A stretch of 64,000 nt of DNA from Thauera sedimentorum (GCF_014489115.1 NZ_JACTAH010000001.1:2046001-2110000), one strand, 5' to 3'; counted from the stretch's first letter, positions 46,154-57,876 are shown. Program-made: numbers and translations. Notes: generated by a model from the letters alone, not told the origin.

Positions 46154-46242
46154 TCTAGCATTTTCTTTAACTTTGCGCAGCAATTGTTTCTTGCCAAAGA
46201 TAAAGAGCCGTGCATGCCCGTCCGCACGCCACTACGCTGCCG

Positions 46243-46281
46243 GTCCGGTGCGGGCGGCCGCAGGAGCCGCCCGCACCGGAC
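46243..46281 (-). terminator. Long hairpin after asd
   Basis: A perfect 16-bp stem (GTCCGGTGCGGGCGGC with its complement, 7-nt loop), 8 nt after the asd stop. It is one of the longest uninterrupted stems in the window but has no U-tract. Probably the 3' end of the leuCDB-asd transcript. Confidence 0.6.
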
Positions 46282-46288
46282 GCATGAA

Positions 46289-47422
46289 TCAGCGATCGAG
46301 CAGGATGCGCAGCATGCGGCGCAGCGGCTCGGCCGCGCCCCACAGCAGCTGGTCGCCCACGGTAAAGGCGCCGAGATATTCCGGCCCCATCGCCATCTTG
46401 TGCAGGCGGCCGACCGGGATGGACAGGGTGCCGGTGACCGTGGCCGGCGACAGTTCGCGCTCGGTGGTCTCACGGTCGTTCGGCACCACCTTCACCCAGT
46501 CGTTGGCGGTGGCGATGATCTCGGTCACCTCATCCAACGGCACGTCCTTCCTGAGCTTGATGGTGAGCGCCTGCGAGTGGCAGCGCATGGCACCGATACG
46601 CACGCACAGTCCATCAATGGGAATGCTTCCCGGGGTACGGAAGGCCGGCTTGCCGAGGATCTTGTTGCACTCGGCGCCTCCCTTCCACTCTTCCTTCGAC
46701 TGGCCGTGCTCGACCGGCACGTCGATCCACGGGATCAGGCTGCCCGCCAGCGGGGTGTTGCGGAAGTTCTTCTTCGGGAAGGCATCGGAACGGATGGTGT
46801 CCGCCACCTTGCGGTCGATGTCGAGGATGGCCGAGGCCGGATCGGCCAGCAGGTCGGCCACCGAGGCGTGGATGGCGCCCATCTGCGCGATCAGCTCGCG
46901 CATGTTCTGCGCGCCGGCGCCGGAAGCGGCCTGGTAGGTCATCGCCGAGATCCACTCGACCAGGTCGTGCTTGAACAGGCCGCCCAGGCCCATCAGCATC
47001 AGCGACACGGTGCAGTTGCCGCCGATCCAGTTCTTGCCGCCCTTGGCGAGCGCGTCCTTGATGACGTGCATGTTGACCGGATCGAGGATGATCACCGCGT
47101 CGTCAGCCATGCGCAGCGCGGAGGCGGCGTCGATCCAGTGGCCGTCCCAGCCTGCGGCGCGCAGCTTCGGGTACACCTCCTTGGTGTAGTCGCCGCCCTG
47201 GCAGGTGATGACGATGTCGCAGGCCTTGAGCGCGTCGACGTTCATCGCGTCCTGCAGCGGCTCGCTCGCTTCCTTGCCACCGAAAGCCGGGGCCTTGCCA
47301 CCGGCGTTGGAGGTGGAGAAGTACACCGGCTCGATATGGGCAAAGTCGCCCTCTTCCACCATGCGCTGCATCAGCACGGAGCCGACCATGCCGCGCCAAC
47401 CGACCAGACCAACCTTGTTCAT
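46289..47422 (-). CDS. asd: Aspartate-semialdehyde dehydrogenase
   Basis: Reduces aspartyl phosphate to the semialdehyde, the branch to lysine/DAP, methionine and threonine. The 377-residue enzyme has the NADP motif [18 protein letters not shown], catalytic Cys in [16 protein letters not shown] and His in the [14 protein letters not shown] block. It follows leuB by 26 nt and precedes fimV, a standard betaproteobacterial order. Confidence 0.97.
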   Translation of the reverse strand: MNKVGLVGWRGMVGSVLMQRMVEEGDFAHIEPVYFSTSNAGGKAPAFGGKEASEPLQDAMNVDALKACDIVITCQGGDYTKEVYPKLRAAGWDGHWIDAASALRMADDAVIILDPVNMHVIKDALAKGGKNWIGGNCTVSLMLMGLGGLFKHDLVEWISAMTYQAASGAGAQNMRELIAQMGAIHASVADLLADPASAILDIDRKVADTIRSDAFPKKNFRNTPLAGSLIPWIDVPVEHGQSKEEWKGGAECNKILGKPAFRTPGSIPIDGLCVRIGAMRCHSQALTIKLRKDVPLDEVTEIIATANDWVKVVPNDRETTERELSPATVTGTLSIPVGRLHKMAMGPEYLGAFTVGDQLLWGAAEPLRRMLRILLDR

Positions 47423-47448
47423 CGCTCTTCCTCTTGATGCCTAGAACC

Positions 47449-48528
<1,080 letters not shown>

Positions 48529-48552
48529 CTATCTATGGTCGCCCGACCGCGG

Positions 48553-49191
48553 TCAGGCGAAGTAGTACGGGTGTTCGGCGCGACGCCTGTCTTCGAAGGC
48601 GCGGATCTTGTCGGCGTGGCGCAGGGTCAGGCCGATGTCGTCCCAGCCGTTGAGCAGGCATTCCTTGCGGAAGGGATCGACCTCGAAGGCGATCGCCTGG
48701 CCGTCCGGACGGGTGATGGTCTGCGCGGCCAGATCCACCTTCAGGCGGTAGCCCTCGGTGCCTTCGCACTGCTGGAACAGCTCATCCACCACTGCCGCCG
48801 GCAGCACGATGGGCAGCACTCCGTTCTTGAAGCAGTTGTTGAAGAAGATGTCGGCGAAGCTCGGCGCGATGATCACGCGGAAGCCGTAGTCTTCCAGCGC
48901 CCAGGGGGCGTGTTCGCGCGAGCTGCCGCAGCCGAAGTTGTCGCGTGCGAGCAGCACCTGGGCGCCCTGGTAGCGTGCCTGGTTGAGCACGAAGTCGGGG
49001 TTCTTCGGTCGGTTGGCGCAATCCTGGCCGGGTTGACCGACATCCAGATAGCGCCATTCGTCGAACAGGTTGGGGCCGAAGCCGCTGCGCTTGATCGACT
49101 TGAGGAACTGCTTGGGGATAATCGCATCGGTATCCACATTGGCGCGGTCGAGCGGCGCCACGATGGCATCGAGCACGGTAAACGGTTTCAT
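48553..49191 (-). CDS. leuD: 3-isopropylmalate dehydratase small subunit
   Basis: Swivelling domain of isopropylmalate isomerase. The 212-residue protein includes [24 protein letters not shown], the [23 protein letters not shown] substrate loop, and [17 protein letters not shown]. Works as a heterodimer with LeuC encoded 22 nt upstream. Confidence 0.98.
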   Translation of the reverse strand: MKPFTVLDAIVAPLDRANVDTDAIIPKQFLKSIKRSGFGPNLFDEWRYLDVGQPGQDCANRPKNPDFVLNQARYQGAQVLLARDNFGCGSSREHAPWALEDYGFRVIIAPSFADIFFNNCFKNGVLPIVLPAAVVDELFQQCEGTEGYRLKVDLAAQTITRPDGQAIAFEVDPFRKECLLNGWDDIGLTLRHADKIRAFEDRRRAEHPYYFA

Positions 49192-49213
49192 GTTCTGCCT
49201 TTCCTCTCGGTTC

Positions 49214-50620
49214 TTACAGCGCGCGCACGTCGGCGAAATGACCGGTCACCGCGGCGGCGGCGGCCATCGCCGGGCTCACCAGGTGGGTGCGCCCGCCGGC
49301 GCCCTGGCGGCCTTCGAAGTTGCGGTTCGAGGTGGACGCGCAGCGCTCGCCCGGCTCCAGGCGGTCCGCGTTCATCGCCAGGCACATCGAACAGCCAGGT
49401 TCGCGCCACTCGAAGCCTGCCTCGATGAAGACCTTGTCCAAGCCCTCGGCCTCCGCCTGGCGCTTGACCAGGCCGGAACCCGGCACCACCAGCACGCGAC
49501 GCACGTTGGCGGCCTTGCTGCGCCCCTTGGCCACCGCGGCCGCCTCGCGCAGGTCCTCGATGCGCGAATTGGTGCACGAACCGATGAAGACCTGGTCGAC
49601 CTTGATCTCGCTCATCGGCGTGTTGGCTTCCAGGCCCATGTACTTGAGCGCACGCTCCATGCCTTCGCGCTTGACCGGATCGGCGACCTGCGCGGGGTCC
49701 GGCACGCGCCCGTCGATGGTGGTGACCATCTCGGGCGAGGTGCCCCAGGTGACCTGCGGCGCGATCTCGGCCGCGTCCAGCACCACCAGCTTGTCGAACT
49801 GCGCGCCTTCGTCGGACGTCAGCCTGCGCCAGTAGGCCACCGCGGCCTCCCATTGCACGCCCTTGGGCGCGAAGGGCTTGTCGCGCAGGTAGTCGATGGT
49901 GATGTCGTCCACCGCCACCATGCCCGCGCGCGCGCCGGCCTCGATGGCCATATTGCACACCGTCATGCGGCCTTCCATGGACAGCGAGCGGATCGCGCTG
50001 CCACCGAACTCGATGGCGTAGCCGGTGCCGCCGGCAGTGCCGATCTGGCCGATGATGGCCAGCACCACGTCCTTGGCGGTGACACCACGACCCAATTCGC
50101 CGTCGACCCGCACCAGCATGGTCTTGGACTTCTTCTGCAGCAGGCACTGGGTGGCCATCACGTGCTCGACCTCGGAGGTACCGATACCGTGCGCCAGACA
50201 GGCGAAGGCGCCATGCGTGGAGGTGTGCGAATCGCCGCACACCACGGTCATGCCCGGCAGGGTGGCGCCGTTCTCCGGTCCGATCACGTGCACGATGCCC
50301 TGGCGCTCGTCCTTGAAGGGGAAATAGGCCAGCGAGCCGACTTCGCGGATGTTGGCGTCCAGGGTCTCGACCTGCTGGCGCGAGACCGGGTCCTTGATGC
50401 CCTCTTCCCAGTGGTCGGTGGGGGTGTTGTGGTCGGCGGTGGCGACGATCGAGGAGATCCGCCACGGCTTGCGCCCGGCCAGCTTGAGACCTTCGAAGGC
50501 CTGCGGGCTGGTGACTTCATGCACGAGGTGACGATCGATGTAGATCAGCGCCGTGCCGTCGGCCTCCTGGTGAACGACGTGACTCGACCAGAGCTTTTCG
50601 TACAGCGTTTGGGGTGTCAT
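49214..50620 (-). CDS. leuC: 3-isopropylmalate dehydratase large subunit
   Basis: Aconitase-family [4Fe-4S] subunit of isopropylmalate isomerase. From the ATG at 50620 it has 468 residues; cluster Cys residues are visible in FIGSCTNSR and in [11 protein letters not shown], and the active-site [19 protein letters not shown] is typical. An in-frame ATG at 50638 adds six atypical residues. Upstream, an AATAAT box (50659-50654, minus) could be part of its promoter, but the -35 is poor. First gene of leuCDB-asd. Confidence 0.97.
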   Translation of the reverse strand: MTPQTLYEKLWSSHVVHQEADGTALIYIDRHLVHEVTSPQAFEGLKLAGRKPWRISSIVATADHNTPTDHWEEGIKDPVSRQQVETLDANIREVGSLAYFPFKDERQGIVHVIGPENGATLPGMTVVCGDSHTSTHGAFACLAHGIGTSEVEHVMATQCLLQKKSKTMLVRVDGELGRGVTAKDVVLAIIGQIGTAGGTGYAIEFGGSAIRSLSMEGRMTVCNMAIEAGARAGMVAVDDITIDYLRDKPFAPKGVQWEAAVAYWRRLTSDEGAQFDKLVVLDAAEIAPQVTWGTSPEMVTTIDGRVPDPAQVADPVKREGMERALKYMGLEANTPMSEIKVDQVFIGSCTNSRIEDLREAAAVAKGRSKAANVRRVLVVPGSGLVKRQAEAEGLDKVFIEAGFEWREPGCSMCLAMNADRLEPGERCASTSNRNFEGRQGAGGRTHLVSPAMAAAAAVTGHFADVRAL

Positions 50621-50699
50621 CCGTTGTATTCCGCGCAAAAAGAAAAGGTTTCGATTATTTCACAGGGGCGTTTGGCTGAATAGCCGGCCCGCCGCGGCC

Positions 50700-51521
50700 C
50701 TACTGGCGCCCGCCGGCCTGCCGGTACAGGGGCATGACGCGCTGGGCGTAGTCGTTCAGATCGCGCTGGCGGCTGGCATGCGAGGGGTGGGTGGACAGCC
50801 ATTCCGGCGGCGCACCGGCCGAGCGCGAGGCCATCTTGTCCCACAGCGTCACCGCCGCGCGCGGATCGAAGCCGGCCCGCGCGGCGAGCTCGATACCGAT
50901 GCGATCGGCCTCGGTCTCGTGCAGGCGGGAGTTGGGCAGTTCGAAGGTGACCTTGGCGACCTGCCCCATCAGGCTCTGTCCGGATTCGCCGACGCCCAGC
51001 AGCGCGCCGGCCACCGACACGCCGATGCCGGTGGCCACCGACTTGGAGATGCGCTCGCGCGCGTGCTCGCGCAGCGCGTGGGCGATCTCGTGCCCCATCA
51101 CGGCGGCGATCTCGTCGTCGGTGAGCTTGAGCTGGTCGACCAGGCCGGTGTAGATGGCGATCTTGCCCCCGGCCATGCACCAGGCGTTGAGCTCCTTGGA
51201 GCTCAGCACATTGACCTCCCACTGCCAGGCCGGGGCATCCTTGCGGAACACCCCGGTCTGGCCGATCAGCCGGTTGGCGATGCGGCGAACGCGCTGCACC
51301 GTGGCCGCATCGCGGTTAAGCGCGTTCTGCTTGCGCGCCTCGGCCAGGACCTGCTGGTATTGCTGCGCGGAGGCCTGTTCGACCTCCTGCGCGGAGACCA
51401 TCATCATCTGTCCGCGGTCCACGCCGACCGTTCCGCCGCCGGTGGTCTGCACCGTCTGGCAGGCCACCGCCATGGTCGCAGCCAGCAGGGCCGGCAGGGC
51501 ATTGCGCAACAAGGCTCGCAT
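50700..51521 (-). CDS. M48-family zinc metalloprotease, probable lipoprotein
   Basis: A 273-residue exported peptidase with zinc motif HEIAH in VMGHEIAHALREHARER and the third-ligand region LHETEADRIGIELAARAGFDP. This is the BepA/LoiP/YcaL-like type that clears misfolded outer-membrane proteins. The N-terminal signal ends AVAC; Cys21 may be lipidated although -3 is Ala, a weak lipobox. The ATG at 51521 has AGGAGA 6 nt upstream. It is 11 nt after the MFS gene. Confidence 0.9.
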   Translation of the reverse strand: MRALLRNALPALLAATMAVACQTVQTTGGGTVGVDRGQMMMVSAQEVEQASAQQYQQVLAEARKQNALNRDAATVQRVRRIANRLIGQTGVFRKDAPAWQWEVNVLSSKELNAWCMAGGKIAIYTGLVDQLKLTDDEIAAVMGHEIAHALREHARERISKSVATGIGVSVAGALLGVGESGQSLMGQVAKVTFELPNSRLHETEADRIGIELAARAGFDPRAAVTLWDKMASRSAGAPPEWLSTHPSHASRQRDLNDYAQRVMPLYRQAGGRQ

Positions 51522-51532
51522 GAGCACTCTCC

Positions 51533-52690
51533 TCAATCGTGTACGGGCGTCGGCGGCGACTCACGCCGCCAGCCCTTCATCAGCCAGAACAGCCCGGCCA
51601 GCGCGAACGCCGACCCCAGGCTGTAGGTCCATGCCGGCCCGATCGTGTCCCAGGTCAGGCCGCTCGCCAAGCCGCCGGCCATGCCGCCGGCGCCGAAGGA
51701 CAGGCTGCCGTAGAGCGCCTGTCCTCTCGATTGGAGTTTGCCGGGGAACCACTGGTTCACCGCGGCGATCGCCGCCGCGTGGTAGGCCCCGAAGGTCGCC
51801 CCATGCAGCAACTGGGCGAACAGCAGCACCGCAAGGCTGCCCACCCCCCAGCCGATCAGCAGGAAGCGTAGCACCGCCGCAACGAAGGAGAACAGCAGGA
51901 TGGCGCGCAGCGAGTAGCGCTTCATCAGGCGCGGCATGAACAGGAAGACCACGATTTCGGCCAGCACGCCGAGGGTCCACATCCAGCCCACCAATGCCTT
52001 GCCGTAGCCGTTGTCGACCAGGTAGATCGAATAGAACACATAGAGCGCGCCATGCGCCGCCGACATGAAGAAGCAGGCCCCGAGCAGGGCGCGCACCTCC
52101 GGCCGTCCCAGGGTCTCGCGCAGGCTGACCTGCGTCCGCCCCGCCGGCGGGCGCACCGCATCCGGCACCAGGAAGGCGCACACCACGATGCCGGCCAGAA
52201 CCGAGGCGGTCATCCACAGCATGGAATCGATCGGCAGGTAGTCCAGCGCATGGCCGATGCCCAGCACCGCGACGATGAAACCGACCGAGCCCCACACGCG
52301 AATGTTGCCGTAGCGATGCCCCTGGGCACCGAGGTGGGTGAAGGTCACGCTCTCGATCAGCGGTAGCGCGGCGCTCCAGAAGAAGGCCATCAGCGCCATG
52401 CCGACGAAGATGCCGGCAAACTCGGTGGTCAGGAAGAACAGCGCGAAGCCGGCCAGGCTTGCCACCGCCGAGACGCGCACGATCAACACCGGCACGCCGA
52501 GGCGCTCGGCCAGCCAGCCCCACAGGTTGGGTGCGAGGATGCGCATCACCTGCATCAGCGACATCAGGATGGCAATGTCGGTGGCGGTAAAGCGCAGCGA
52601 CTGCAGGTAAAGGGTGAAGTACGGCGAGAACGCGCCGACGAAGCCGAAATAGAAGAAGTAATAGGCCGACAGGCGCCAGTACGGCAGCAT
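51533..52690 (-). CDS. MFS transporter (HcaT/LacY-like MFS_1 family)
   Basis: A 385-residue transporter with about 12 spans. The opening MLPYWRLSAYYFFYFGFVGAFSPYFTLYLQSL and the cytosolic loop RLGVPVLIVR resemble the nucleoside/phenylpropionate-proton symporter group. Substrate unknown. It lies 21 nt after aroC and 11 nt before the M48 protease, so the three probably share a transcript; aroC next to an MFS of this type recurs in betaproteobacteria. Confidence 0.88.
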   Translation of the reverse strand: MLPYWRLSAYYFFYFGFVGAFSPYFTLYLQSLRFTATDIAILMSLMQVMRILAPNLWGWLAERLGVPVLIVRVSAVASLAGFALFFLTTEFAGIFVGMALMAFFWSAALPLIESVTFTHLGAQGHRYGNIRVWGSVGFIVAVLGIGHALDYLPIDSMLWMTASVLAGIVVCAFLVPDAVRPPAGRTQVSLRETLGRPEVRALLGACFFMSAAHGALYVFYSIYLVDNGYGKALVGWMWTLGVLAEIVVFLFMPRLMKRYSLRAILLFSFVAAVLRFLLIGWGVGSLAVLLFAQLLHGATFGAYHAAAIAAVNQWFPGKLQSRGQALYGSLSFGAGGMAGGLASGLTWDTIGPAWTYSLGSAFALAGLFWLMKGWRRESPPTPVHD

Positions 52691-52711
52691 CCGGCGAACG
52701 CCCGCGCCGCG

Positions 52712-53842
52712 TCAGGCGCGCGGGCTGGGAACCGCCTGCACGCCGTCCGGCGCCAGCCCGGCAATCTTTGGCGTGGCGGTGCTCACGTCGCCGCATTGCG
52801 CGCGGTGGCGCAGCGCGTGGTCGATCAGCACCAGCGCCAGCATGGCCTCGGCGATCGGCGTGGCGCGGATGCCGACGCAGGGGTCGTGGCGGCCGTGGGT
52901 GGCAACGACCGCAGGATCGCCCTGCTTGTCGATCGAGCGACGCTCGATGCGGATGCTGGAGGTCGGCTTGATCGCCATGCTGACCAGGATGTCCTGCCCG
53001 GTGGAAATACCGCCCAGCACGCCACCGGCGTTGTTGGACAGAAAGCCTTCCGGGGTCAGTTCGTCGCCGTGCTCGGAGCCGCGCTGCGCGACACTGGCGA
53101 AGCCGGCGCCGATCTCAACGCCCTTGACCGCGTTGATGCCCATCATCGCGTGTGCGATGTCGGCGTCCAGGCGGTCGTACACCGGCTCGCCCCAACCCAC
53201 CGGCACGCCGGTGGCGATCACGTTGATGCGCGCACCGATCGAGTCGCCCGACTTGCGCAAGTCGTCCATGTAGCTTTCCAGTTGCGGGACGATCGCCGCA
53301 TTGGGGGCGAAGAACGGGTTGTCCATCTCCTCCCAGGCCACGAAGGGAATCTCGATCGGCCCGAGCTGCGCCATCCAGCCGCGGATCACGATGCCGTAGC
53401 GCTCCTGCAGCCACTTGCGCGCGATGGCTCCAGCCGCCACCCGCACCGCGGTCTCGCGCGCCGACGAGCGCCCGCCGCCGCGGTAATCGCGGATGCCGTA
53501 CTTCTGCCAGTAAGGGTAGTCCGCGTGCCCCGGGCGGAAGGTCTCGGAGATGTTGCCGTAGTCCTTGGAGCGCTGGTCCTGGTTGCGGATCAGCAGCGCG
53601 ATCGGGGTGCCGGTGGTCACACCCTCGAACACCCCGGAGAGGATCTCCACCTCGTCCGGTTCGCGGCGCTGGGTGACATGGCGGGAAGTGCCCGGCTTGC
53701 GCCGGTCGAGCTCGGCCTGGATGTCCGCAGCGCTCAGCGCGAGTCCCGGGGGGCAGCCGTCTACCACGCAGCCGATCGCGGGACCATGGGATTCGCCAAA
53801 GGAGGCGACCGTAAACAGCGTACCGAGGGTGTTGCCGGACAT
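52712..53842 (-). CDS. aroC: Chorismate synthase
   Basis: Last step of the shikimate pathway, FMN-dependent. The 376 residues start [34 protein letters not shown]; the family signatures [26 protein letters not shown] and the C-terminal [22 protein letters not shown] are present. The start follows ilvN by 82 nt, where a TAAACT box is the only promoter hint. Confidence 0.98.
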   Translation of the reverse strand: MSGNTLGTLFTVASFGESHGPAIGCVVDGCPPGLALSAADIQAELDRRKPGTSRHVTQRREPDEVEILSGVFEGVTTGTPIALLIRNQDQRSKDYGNISETFRPGHADYPYWQKYGIRDYRGGGRSSARETAVRVAAGAIARKWLQERYGIVIRGWMAQLGPIEIPFVAWEEMDNPFFAPNAAIVPQLESYMDDLRKSGDSIGARINVIATGVPVGWGEPVYDRLDADIAHAMMGINAVKGVEIGAGFASVAQRGSEHGDELTPEGFLSNNAGGVLGGISTGQDILVSMAIKPTSSIRIERRSIDKQGDPAVVATHGRHDPCVGIRATPIAEAMLALVLIDHALRHRAQCGDVSTATPKIAGLAPDGVQAVPSPRA

Positions 53843-53924
53843 CGCGGACTCGTGCTCAAGAATGCGGGCGGAAGGCCGGGGAGTTTAGCACAGCGCCCTC
53901 CCCCGCCCTGCCGCGCCGCCGCGC

Positions 53925-54239
53925 TCAGTGGAAGAAGTCCTCCAGGCGTTCGAAGACCTCGTGCTCCGCACCATGACGGCGCACCGAGAGCACGTCCTGC
54001 AGCTTCTCCAGCTGGCGGATCATCTGCTCCAGTCGCTGGTCCTCGAACACCAGCAGCCAGATGCGGCTGCGCTTGCCGTCGGACACCGGCATGCACAGGA
54101 TGCCTTCGACGTTGAACGCGCGGCGGGCGAAGAGATTGCAGATGTGGCTCATCACCCCCGGGTGGTTGTTGACGTCGATTTCCAGGATCACCTTGGCGAA
54201 GCCGGATTGCTGCAGCGGTTCTGCGACCTGTTCGATCAT
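53925..54239 (-). CDS. ilvN: Acetolactate synthase isozyme I-type small subunit
   Basis: Regulatory ACT-domain subunit that mediates valine feedback. At 104 residues it has a single ACT domain (VILEIDVNNHPGVMSHICNLFARRAFNVEGILCMPV) and lacks the C-terminal domain of the longer IlvH type, matching E. coli IlvN (about 96 residues). It begins 2 nt after the ilvB stop. Confidence 0.92.
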   Translation of the reverse strand: MIEQVAEPLQQSGFAKVILEIDVNNHPGVMSHICNLFARRAFNVEGILCMPVSDGKRSRIWLLVFEDQRLEQMIRQLEKLQDVLSVRRHGAEHEVFERLEDFFH

Positions 54240-54241
54240 GG

Positions 54242-55909
54242 TCAGCCTCCGATCATTTCAGTATTGGCCGCGCCCGGCGGCACCATGGGATAAACAAACT
54301 GCTCGCGGTCGATGGACACGTGGATCAGGCAGGGCCCCGGCGTGGCGAGCGCCTGCGCAAGCGTGCCGCGCGGGTTGGCTGCGGTGTCGAGATCGACCGC
54401 CGGCACGCCGAAACCTTCGGCGATCTTCACGAAGTCCGGCGCGCCACGGTACTTGGAGGCGAACACGCGCTTGCCGTAGAACAGGTTCTGCTGCTGGTAC
54501 ACCAGGCCCAGCGAGTTGTTGTTCATCAGCACGATCTTCACGTTGAGCCATTCCTCGGCCAGCGTGGCGAGTTCCTGGATGTTCATCTTGAAGCTGCCGT
54601 CGCCGGAGAAGCACACCACGGTACGCTCGGGCGCCGCCAGTGCGGCGCCGATCGCGGCCGGCATGCCGAAACCCATGGTCCCCAACCCGCCGGAGGTCAG
54701 CCACTGGCGCGGGCGGCGGAAGGGGTAGGCCTGGGCCACCCACATCTGGTGCTGGCCGACATCGGTGGTGATCACCGCCTCGTCGCCCACCGCGGCGGCC
54801 ACCGCACGCACCAGGCCGTAGTGGCTGCGCGGGTCGTCCTGCTCGGCCCACTCCACCGGGAAGCGGCTCTTGAGGCTCTCCACATGCGACAGCCAGCGCT
54901 TGCGCAACTGTGCCTTGACGCGCGGCAGCAGGGCCTCCAGCACCTGGGCGACGTCGCCATTGACCGCCACGTGCGCCTGCCGGATCTTGTGCAACTCGGA
55001 GCGATCGACGTCGATGTGCACGATCTTCGCCCTGGGACAGAACTGCGTCGCCTTGCCGATCGCGCGATCGTCGAAACGCGCGCCGACGCAGACCAGCAGG
55101 TCGGCCTCTTCCAGGACGAAGTTGGTGTAGCGCGCAGCGTGCATCCCGAGCATGCCGATCGACAGCGGATGATCCATGGGCATGGCGCCCAGCGCCATCA
55201 GCGTCATCGTGGTCGGCAAGCCGGCCTGCTCGGCCAGGGACACCGCCTGGCGGGCAGCGCCGGAATGGATGACCCCGCCGCCGAGATAGAGGACGGGCTG
55301 CTCGGCCTCGTTGATCATCCGGGCGGCCTCCTCGACCGCCGCCATGTCGAGCGCAGGCAGCGCCTCGGGCGCAGCCACCGGGGGGAAGTCGTCGAACTCG
55401 ATGCGGGCGTTCTGCACATCCTTGGGCACGTCGACCAGCACCGGACCGGGCCGGCCGGACATGGCGACGCGGAAAGCCTCCGGAATGACTTCGAGCAGTT
55501 CCTCGACCGAGCGCACCAGGAAATTATGCTTGGTGATCGGCACGGTCATCCCGTAGATGTCCACCTCCTGGAAGGCATCGGTGCCGATCATCGACAAGGG
55601 CACTTGGCCGGTGATCGCCACCATCGGAATCGAATCCAGGCGCGCATCGGCAATCGCCGTGACCAGGTTCGTGGCGCCGGGGCCGCTGGAGGCAAAGCAC
55701 ACCTCCGGCACGCCGGACACGCGCGCCATGCCTTGCGCCATGAAACCGGCGCCCTGCTCGTGGCGCGCCAGCACGTGGCGGATCACGGTGCTGCCCGAGA
55801 GGGCATCGTACAGCGGCAGGATGGCGCCGCCGGGAATGCCGGCGATGGTACGCACGCCCTGGCGTTCGAGCAGGCGCACGATCAACTCGGCGCCGGTCAT
55901 CTGCTTCAT
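54242..55909 (-). CDS. ilvB: Acetolactate synthase large subunit (isozyme I type)
   Basis: TPP enzyme making acetolactate or acetohydroxybutyrate for valine, leucine and isoleucine. The 555-residue protein has the catalytic Glu region near RHEQGAGFMAQGMARVSG, and the TPP-binding VVCFSGDGSFKMNIQELATLAEEWLNVKIVLMNNNSLG. AGGAGAT lies 7 nt before the ATG. Paired with a short ilvN and preceded by a Val-rich leader peptide and terminator, it corresponds to the E. coli ilvBN operon. ilvC is not adjacent. Confidence 0.96.
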   Translation of the reverse strand: MKQMTGAELIVRLLERQGVRTIAGIPGGAILPLYDALSGSTVIRHVLARHEQGAGFMAQGMARVSGVPEVCFASSGPGATNLVTAIADARLDSIPMVAITGQVPLSMIGTDAFQEVDIYGMTVPITKHNFLVRSVEELLEVIPEAFRVAMSGRPGPVLVDVPKDVQNARIEFDDFPPVAAPEALPALDMAAVEEAARMINEAEQPVLYLGGGVIHSGAARQAVSLAEQAGLPTTMTLMALGAMPMDHPLSIGMLGMHAARYTNFVLEEADLLVCVGARFDDRAIGKATQFCPRAKIVHIDVDRSELHKIRQAHVAVNGDVAQVLEALLPRVKAQLRKRWLSHVESLKSRFPVEWAEQDDPRSHYGLVRAVAAAVGDEAVITTDVGQHQMWVAQAYPFRRPRQWLTSGGLGTMGFGMPAAIGAALAAPERTVVCFSGDGSFKMNIQELATLAEEWLNVKIVLMNNNSLGLVYQQQNLFYGKRVFASKYRGAPDFVKIAEGFGVPAVDLDTAANPRGTLAQALATPGPCLIHVSIDREQFVYPMVPPGAANTEMIGG

Positions 55910-55953
55910 TTCGGATCTCCTGGAATGGTTCGCGACGTCAGGACCGGCGGCAC

Positions 55954-55995
55954 AAAAACGAAAACCCCCGCCGGCTTGCGCGCCGGCGGGGGTTT
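55954..55995 (-). terminator. ilvB attenuator terminator
   Basis: A 14-bp stem (arms AAACCCCCGCCGGC and GCCGGCGGGGGTTT, 6-nt loop) read on the minus strand is followed by TTTTCGTTTTTG. It lies between the leader peptide stop and the ilvB ribosome-binding site. An upstream pair GTCCTG (56075-56070) and CAGGAC (56022-56017) could form the pause hairpin, and GCGGG near the leader stop can pair with CCCGC in the terminator's 5' arm as antiterminator. Confidence 0.85.
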
Positions 55996-56027
55996 GGATT
56001 CGGTGACCTGCTTGTTGTCCTGACCCG

Positions 56028-56105
56028 CTACGACGCGCGACTGCCTACGCCTACTACTACGCGTACGGACAGGACTACGGCGAGGGAGCGGTTGCAGCGG
56101 GACAT
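56028..56105 (-). CDS. ilvB operon leader peptide (valine-rich)
   Basis: A 25-codon ORF that starts MSRCNRSLAVV and continues with a Val-dense stretch, seven Val and two Leu codons between residues 8 and 20, including V-V-V, and stops 32 nt before the terminator hairpin. It is analogous to E. coli ivbL; sensing would be of charged tRNA-Val and tRNA-Leu. An in-frame ATG at 56132 would add nine residues, but the predicted transcription start (about 56127) lies inside that codon region, so 56105 is preferred. Too short for routine gene calling. Confidence 0.82.
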   Translation of the reverse strand: MSRCNRSLAVVLSVRVVVGVGSRAS

Positions 56106-56133
56106 TGAACGGCTTCTACGGTCAGTGGCCATG

Positions 56134-56162
56134 ATGAAACCACGAATTGCGCTGCATGACAA
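56134..56162 (-). promoter_or_regulatory. Candidate ilvB promoter
   Basis: TTGTCA, 17-nt spacer, TTTCAT on the minus strand (5 of 6 and 4 of 6 matches), placed just upstream of the leader peptide in the gap after fadD. Confidence 0.5.
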
Positions 56163-56185
56163 CACCCTTTCCACCCTTTGCAGGA

Positions 56186-57862
56186 TCAACCGGCGTGCGC
56201 CGACTCGTCCCGCAGGGCCCTGCGCAGGATCTTGCCGACGTTGGTCTTGGGCAGTTCGTCCCTGAACTCCACGTGATGCGGCACCTTGTAGCCGGTGAGG
56301 TTCTCGCGGCAATGCGCCACGATCGCCTCTGCGGTGAGCGCCGGATACTTCTTCACGACGAAGACCTTCACCGCCTCGCCGCTGCGCTCGTCCGGCACGC
56401 CGACCGCCGCCACCTCCAGCACGCCGGGATGACTGGCCACCACGTCCTCGATCTCGTTCGGGTAAACATTGAAACCCGACACCAGGATCATGTCCTTCTT
56501 GCGGTCTACCAGGCGTATGAAGCCCTGCTCGTCCATCACCGCGATGTCGCCGGTACGGAAGAAACCGTCGGCGGTGAACGCCCGCGCGCTGTCCTCCGGC
56601 CGGTTCCAGTAGCCCTTCATCACCTGCGGGCCGCGAACGCACAGCTCGCCACGCTGCCCCACCGCCACCTCGTTGCCGTCGTCGTCGCGGATACTCACTT
56701 CGGTCGATGAAACCGGCAGGCCGATGGAATGGTTGAACTCGGCCAGGTCGAGCGGATTGATGGTCACCGCGGGCGAGGTCTCGGTCAGGCCATAGGCTTC
56801 GTACAGCACCTTCCCGGTCACCTTCTTCCACTTGTCGGCCACCGCCTGCTGCACCGCCATGCCACCGCCGAGCGCGATCTTGAAACGGGAGAAATCGAGC
56901 TTGGCGAAGTCCGCGTTGTTGAGCAGGGCATTGAACAGTGTGTTGACGCCGGTGATCACCGTAAAGGGATGCTTGGCGAGCTCCTTCACGAAGCCGGGGA
57001 TATCGCGCGGATTGGTGATCAGCACGTTGGTGGCGCCGATCTTGAAGAAGGTCAGGCAGTTCGCGGTAAGCGAAAAGATGTGATAGAGCGGCAAGGCGGT
57101 GATGATCACCTCTTCGCCCTCCTTCACATAGGGGCCGATCCAGGCGTGGGCCTGCTGCAGGTTGCCGACGATGTTCCCGTGTGTCAGCACCGCACCCTTG
57201 GCCGTACCGGTCGTGCCGCCGGTGTACTGCAGGAAGGCGATGTCGTCGTGGCCGATCTCGGCACGCTTCATCGAATGTCGCGCACCGAGTTCGAGCGCGG
57301 CGGAGAAGCGCACATGGCCCTGGATGTGCCAGGCAGGCACCATCTTCTTGATCCGCCGCACCACGAAATTGACGATGGCGCTCTTCGGAAACCCGAGCAT
57401 CTCCCCCAGACTGGTGACGATGACGTGCCGCACCGGCACCTTGGGCAGAACGTGCTCCAGCGTATGGGCGAAATTCTCCAGGATGACGATCGCGTCGGCA
57501 CCGGAGTCCTTGAGCTGATGCTCCAGCTCACGGGCGGTATACAAGGGATTGACGTTGACCACCGTATAACCGCCGCGCAGGGAGCCGAACATGGCAACCG
57601 GATACTGCAGCAGGTTGGGCATCATCAGGGCCACGCGCGCGCCGCGCGGCAGCTTCAGTTCGCCCTGAAGGTAGGCGGCAAACCGCGCCGACAGACGATC
57701 CAGTTCCTCGTAGGTGATCGACTTGCCCATGTTGATGTACGCAGTACGGTTGCCGTACTTGCGCACACTCTGCTCGAACAGGTCGGCCAGCGACGCGAAC
57801 TGGTGATGATCGATCTCGGCGGGTACGCCAGGGGGGTAGCTCTTAAGCCAGATCTTGTCCAA
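56186..57862 (-). CDS. fadD: Long-chain fatty-acid-CoA ligase
   Basis: Activates fatty acids for beta-oxidation at the inner membrane. The 558-residue AMP-forming ligase has the ATP motif [17 protein letters not shown], the [12 protein letters not shown] block and the FACS motif [28 protein letters not shown], with the catalytic Lys in [10 protein letters not shown] chose a TTG start at 57862 since AGGAGGAG is 6 nt upstream and the product then begins [16 protein letters not shown] as in the family. A 25-bp imperfect palindrome overlaps its leader. Confidence 0.95.
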   Translation of the reverse strand: MDKIWLKSYPPGVPAEIDHHQFASLADLFEQSVRKYGNRTAYINMGKSITYEELDRLSARFAAYLQGELKLPRGARVALMMPNLLQYPVAMFGSLRGGYTVVNVNPLYTARELEHQLKDSGADAIVILENFAHTLEHVLPKVPVRHVIVTSLGEMLGFPKSAIVNFVVRRIKKMVPAWHIQGHVRFSAALELGARHSMKRAEIGHDDIAFLQYTGGTTGTAKGAVLTHGNIVGNLQQAHAWIGPYVKEGEEVIITALPLYHIFSLTANCLTFFKIGATNVLITNPRDIPGFVKELAKHPFTVITGVNTLFNALLNNADFAKLDFSRFKIALGGGMAVQQAVADKWKKVTGKVLYEAYGLTETSPAVTINPLDLAEFNHSIGLPVSSTEVSIRDDDGNEVAVGQRGELCVRGPQVMKGYWNRPEDSARAFTADGFFRTGDIAVMDEQGFIRLVDRKKDMILVSGFNVYPNEIEDVVASHPGVLEVAAVGVPDERSGEAVKVFVVKKYPALTAEAIVAHCRENLTGYKVPHHVEFRDELPKTNVGKILRRALRDESAHAG

Positions 57863-57876
57863 GTTGTCTCCTCCTG

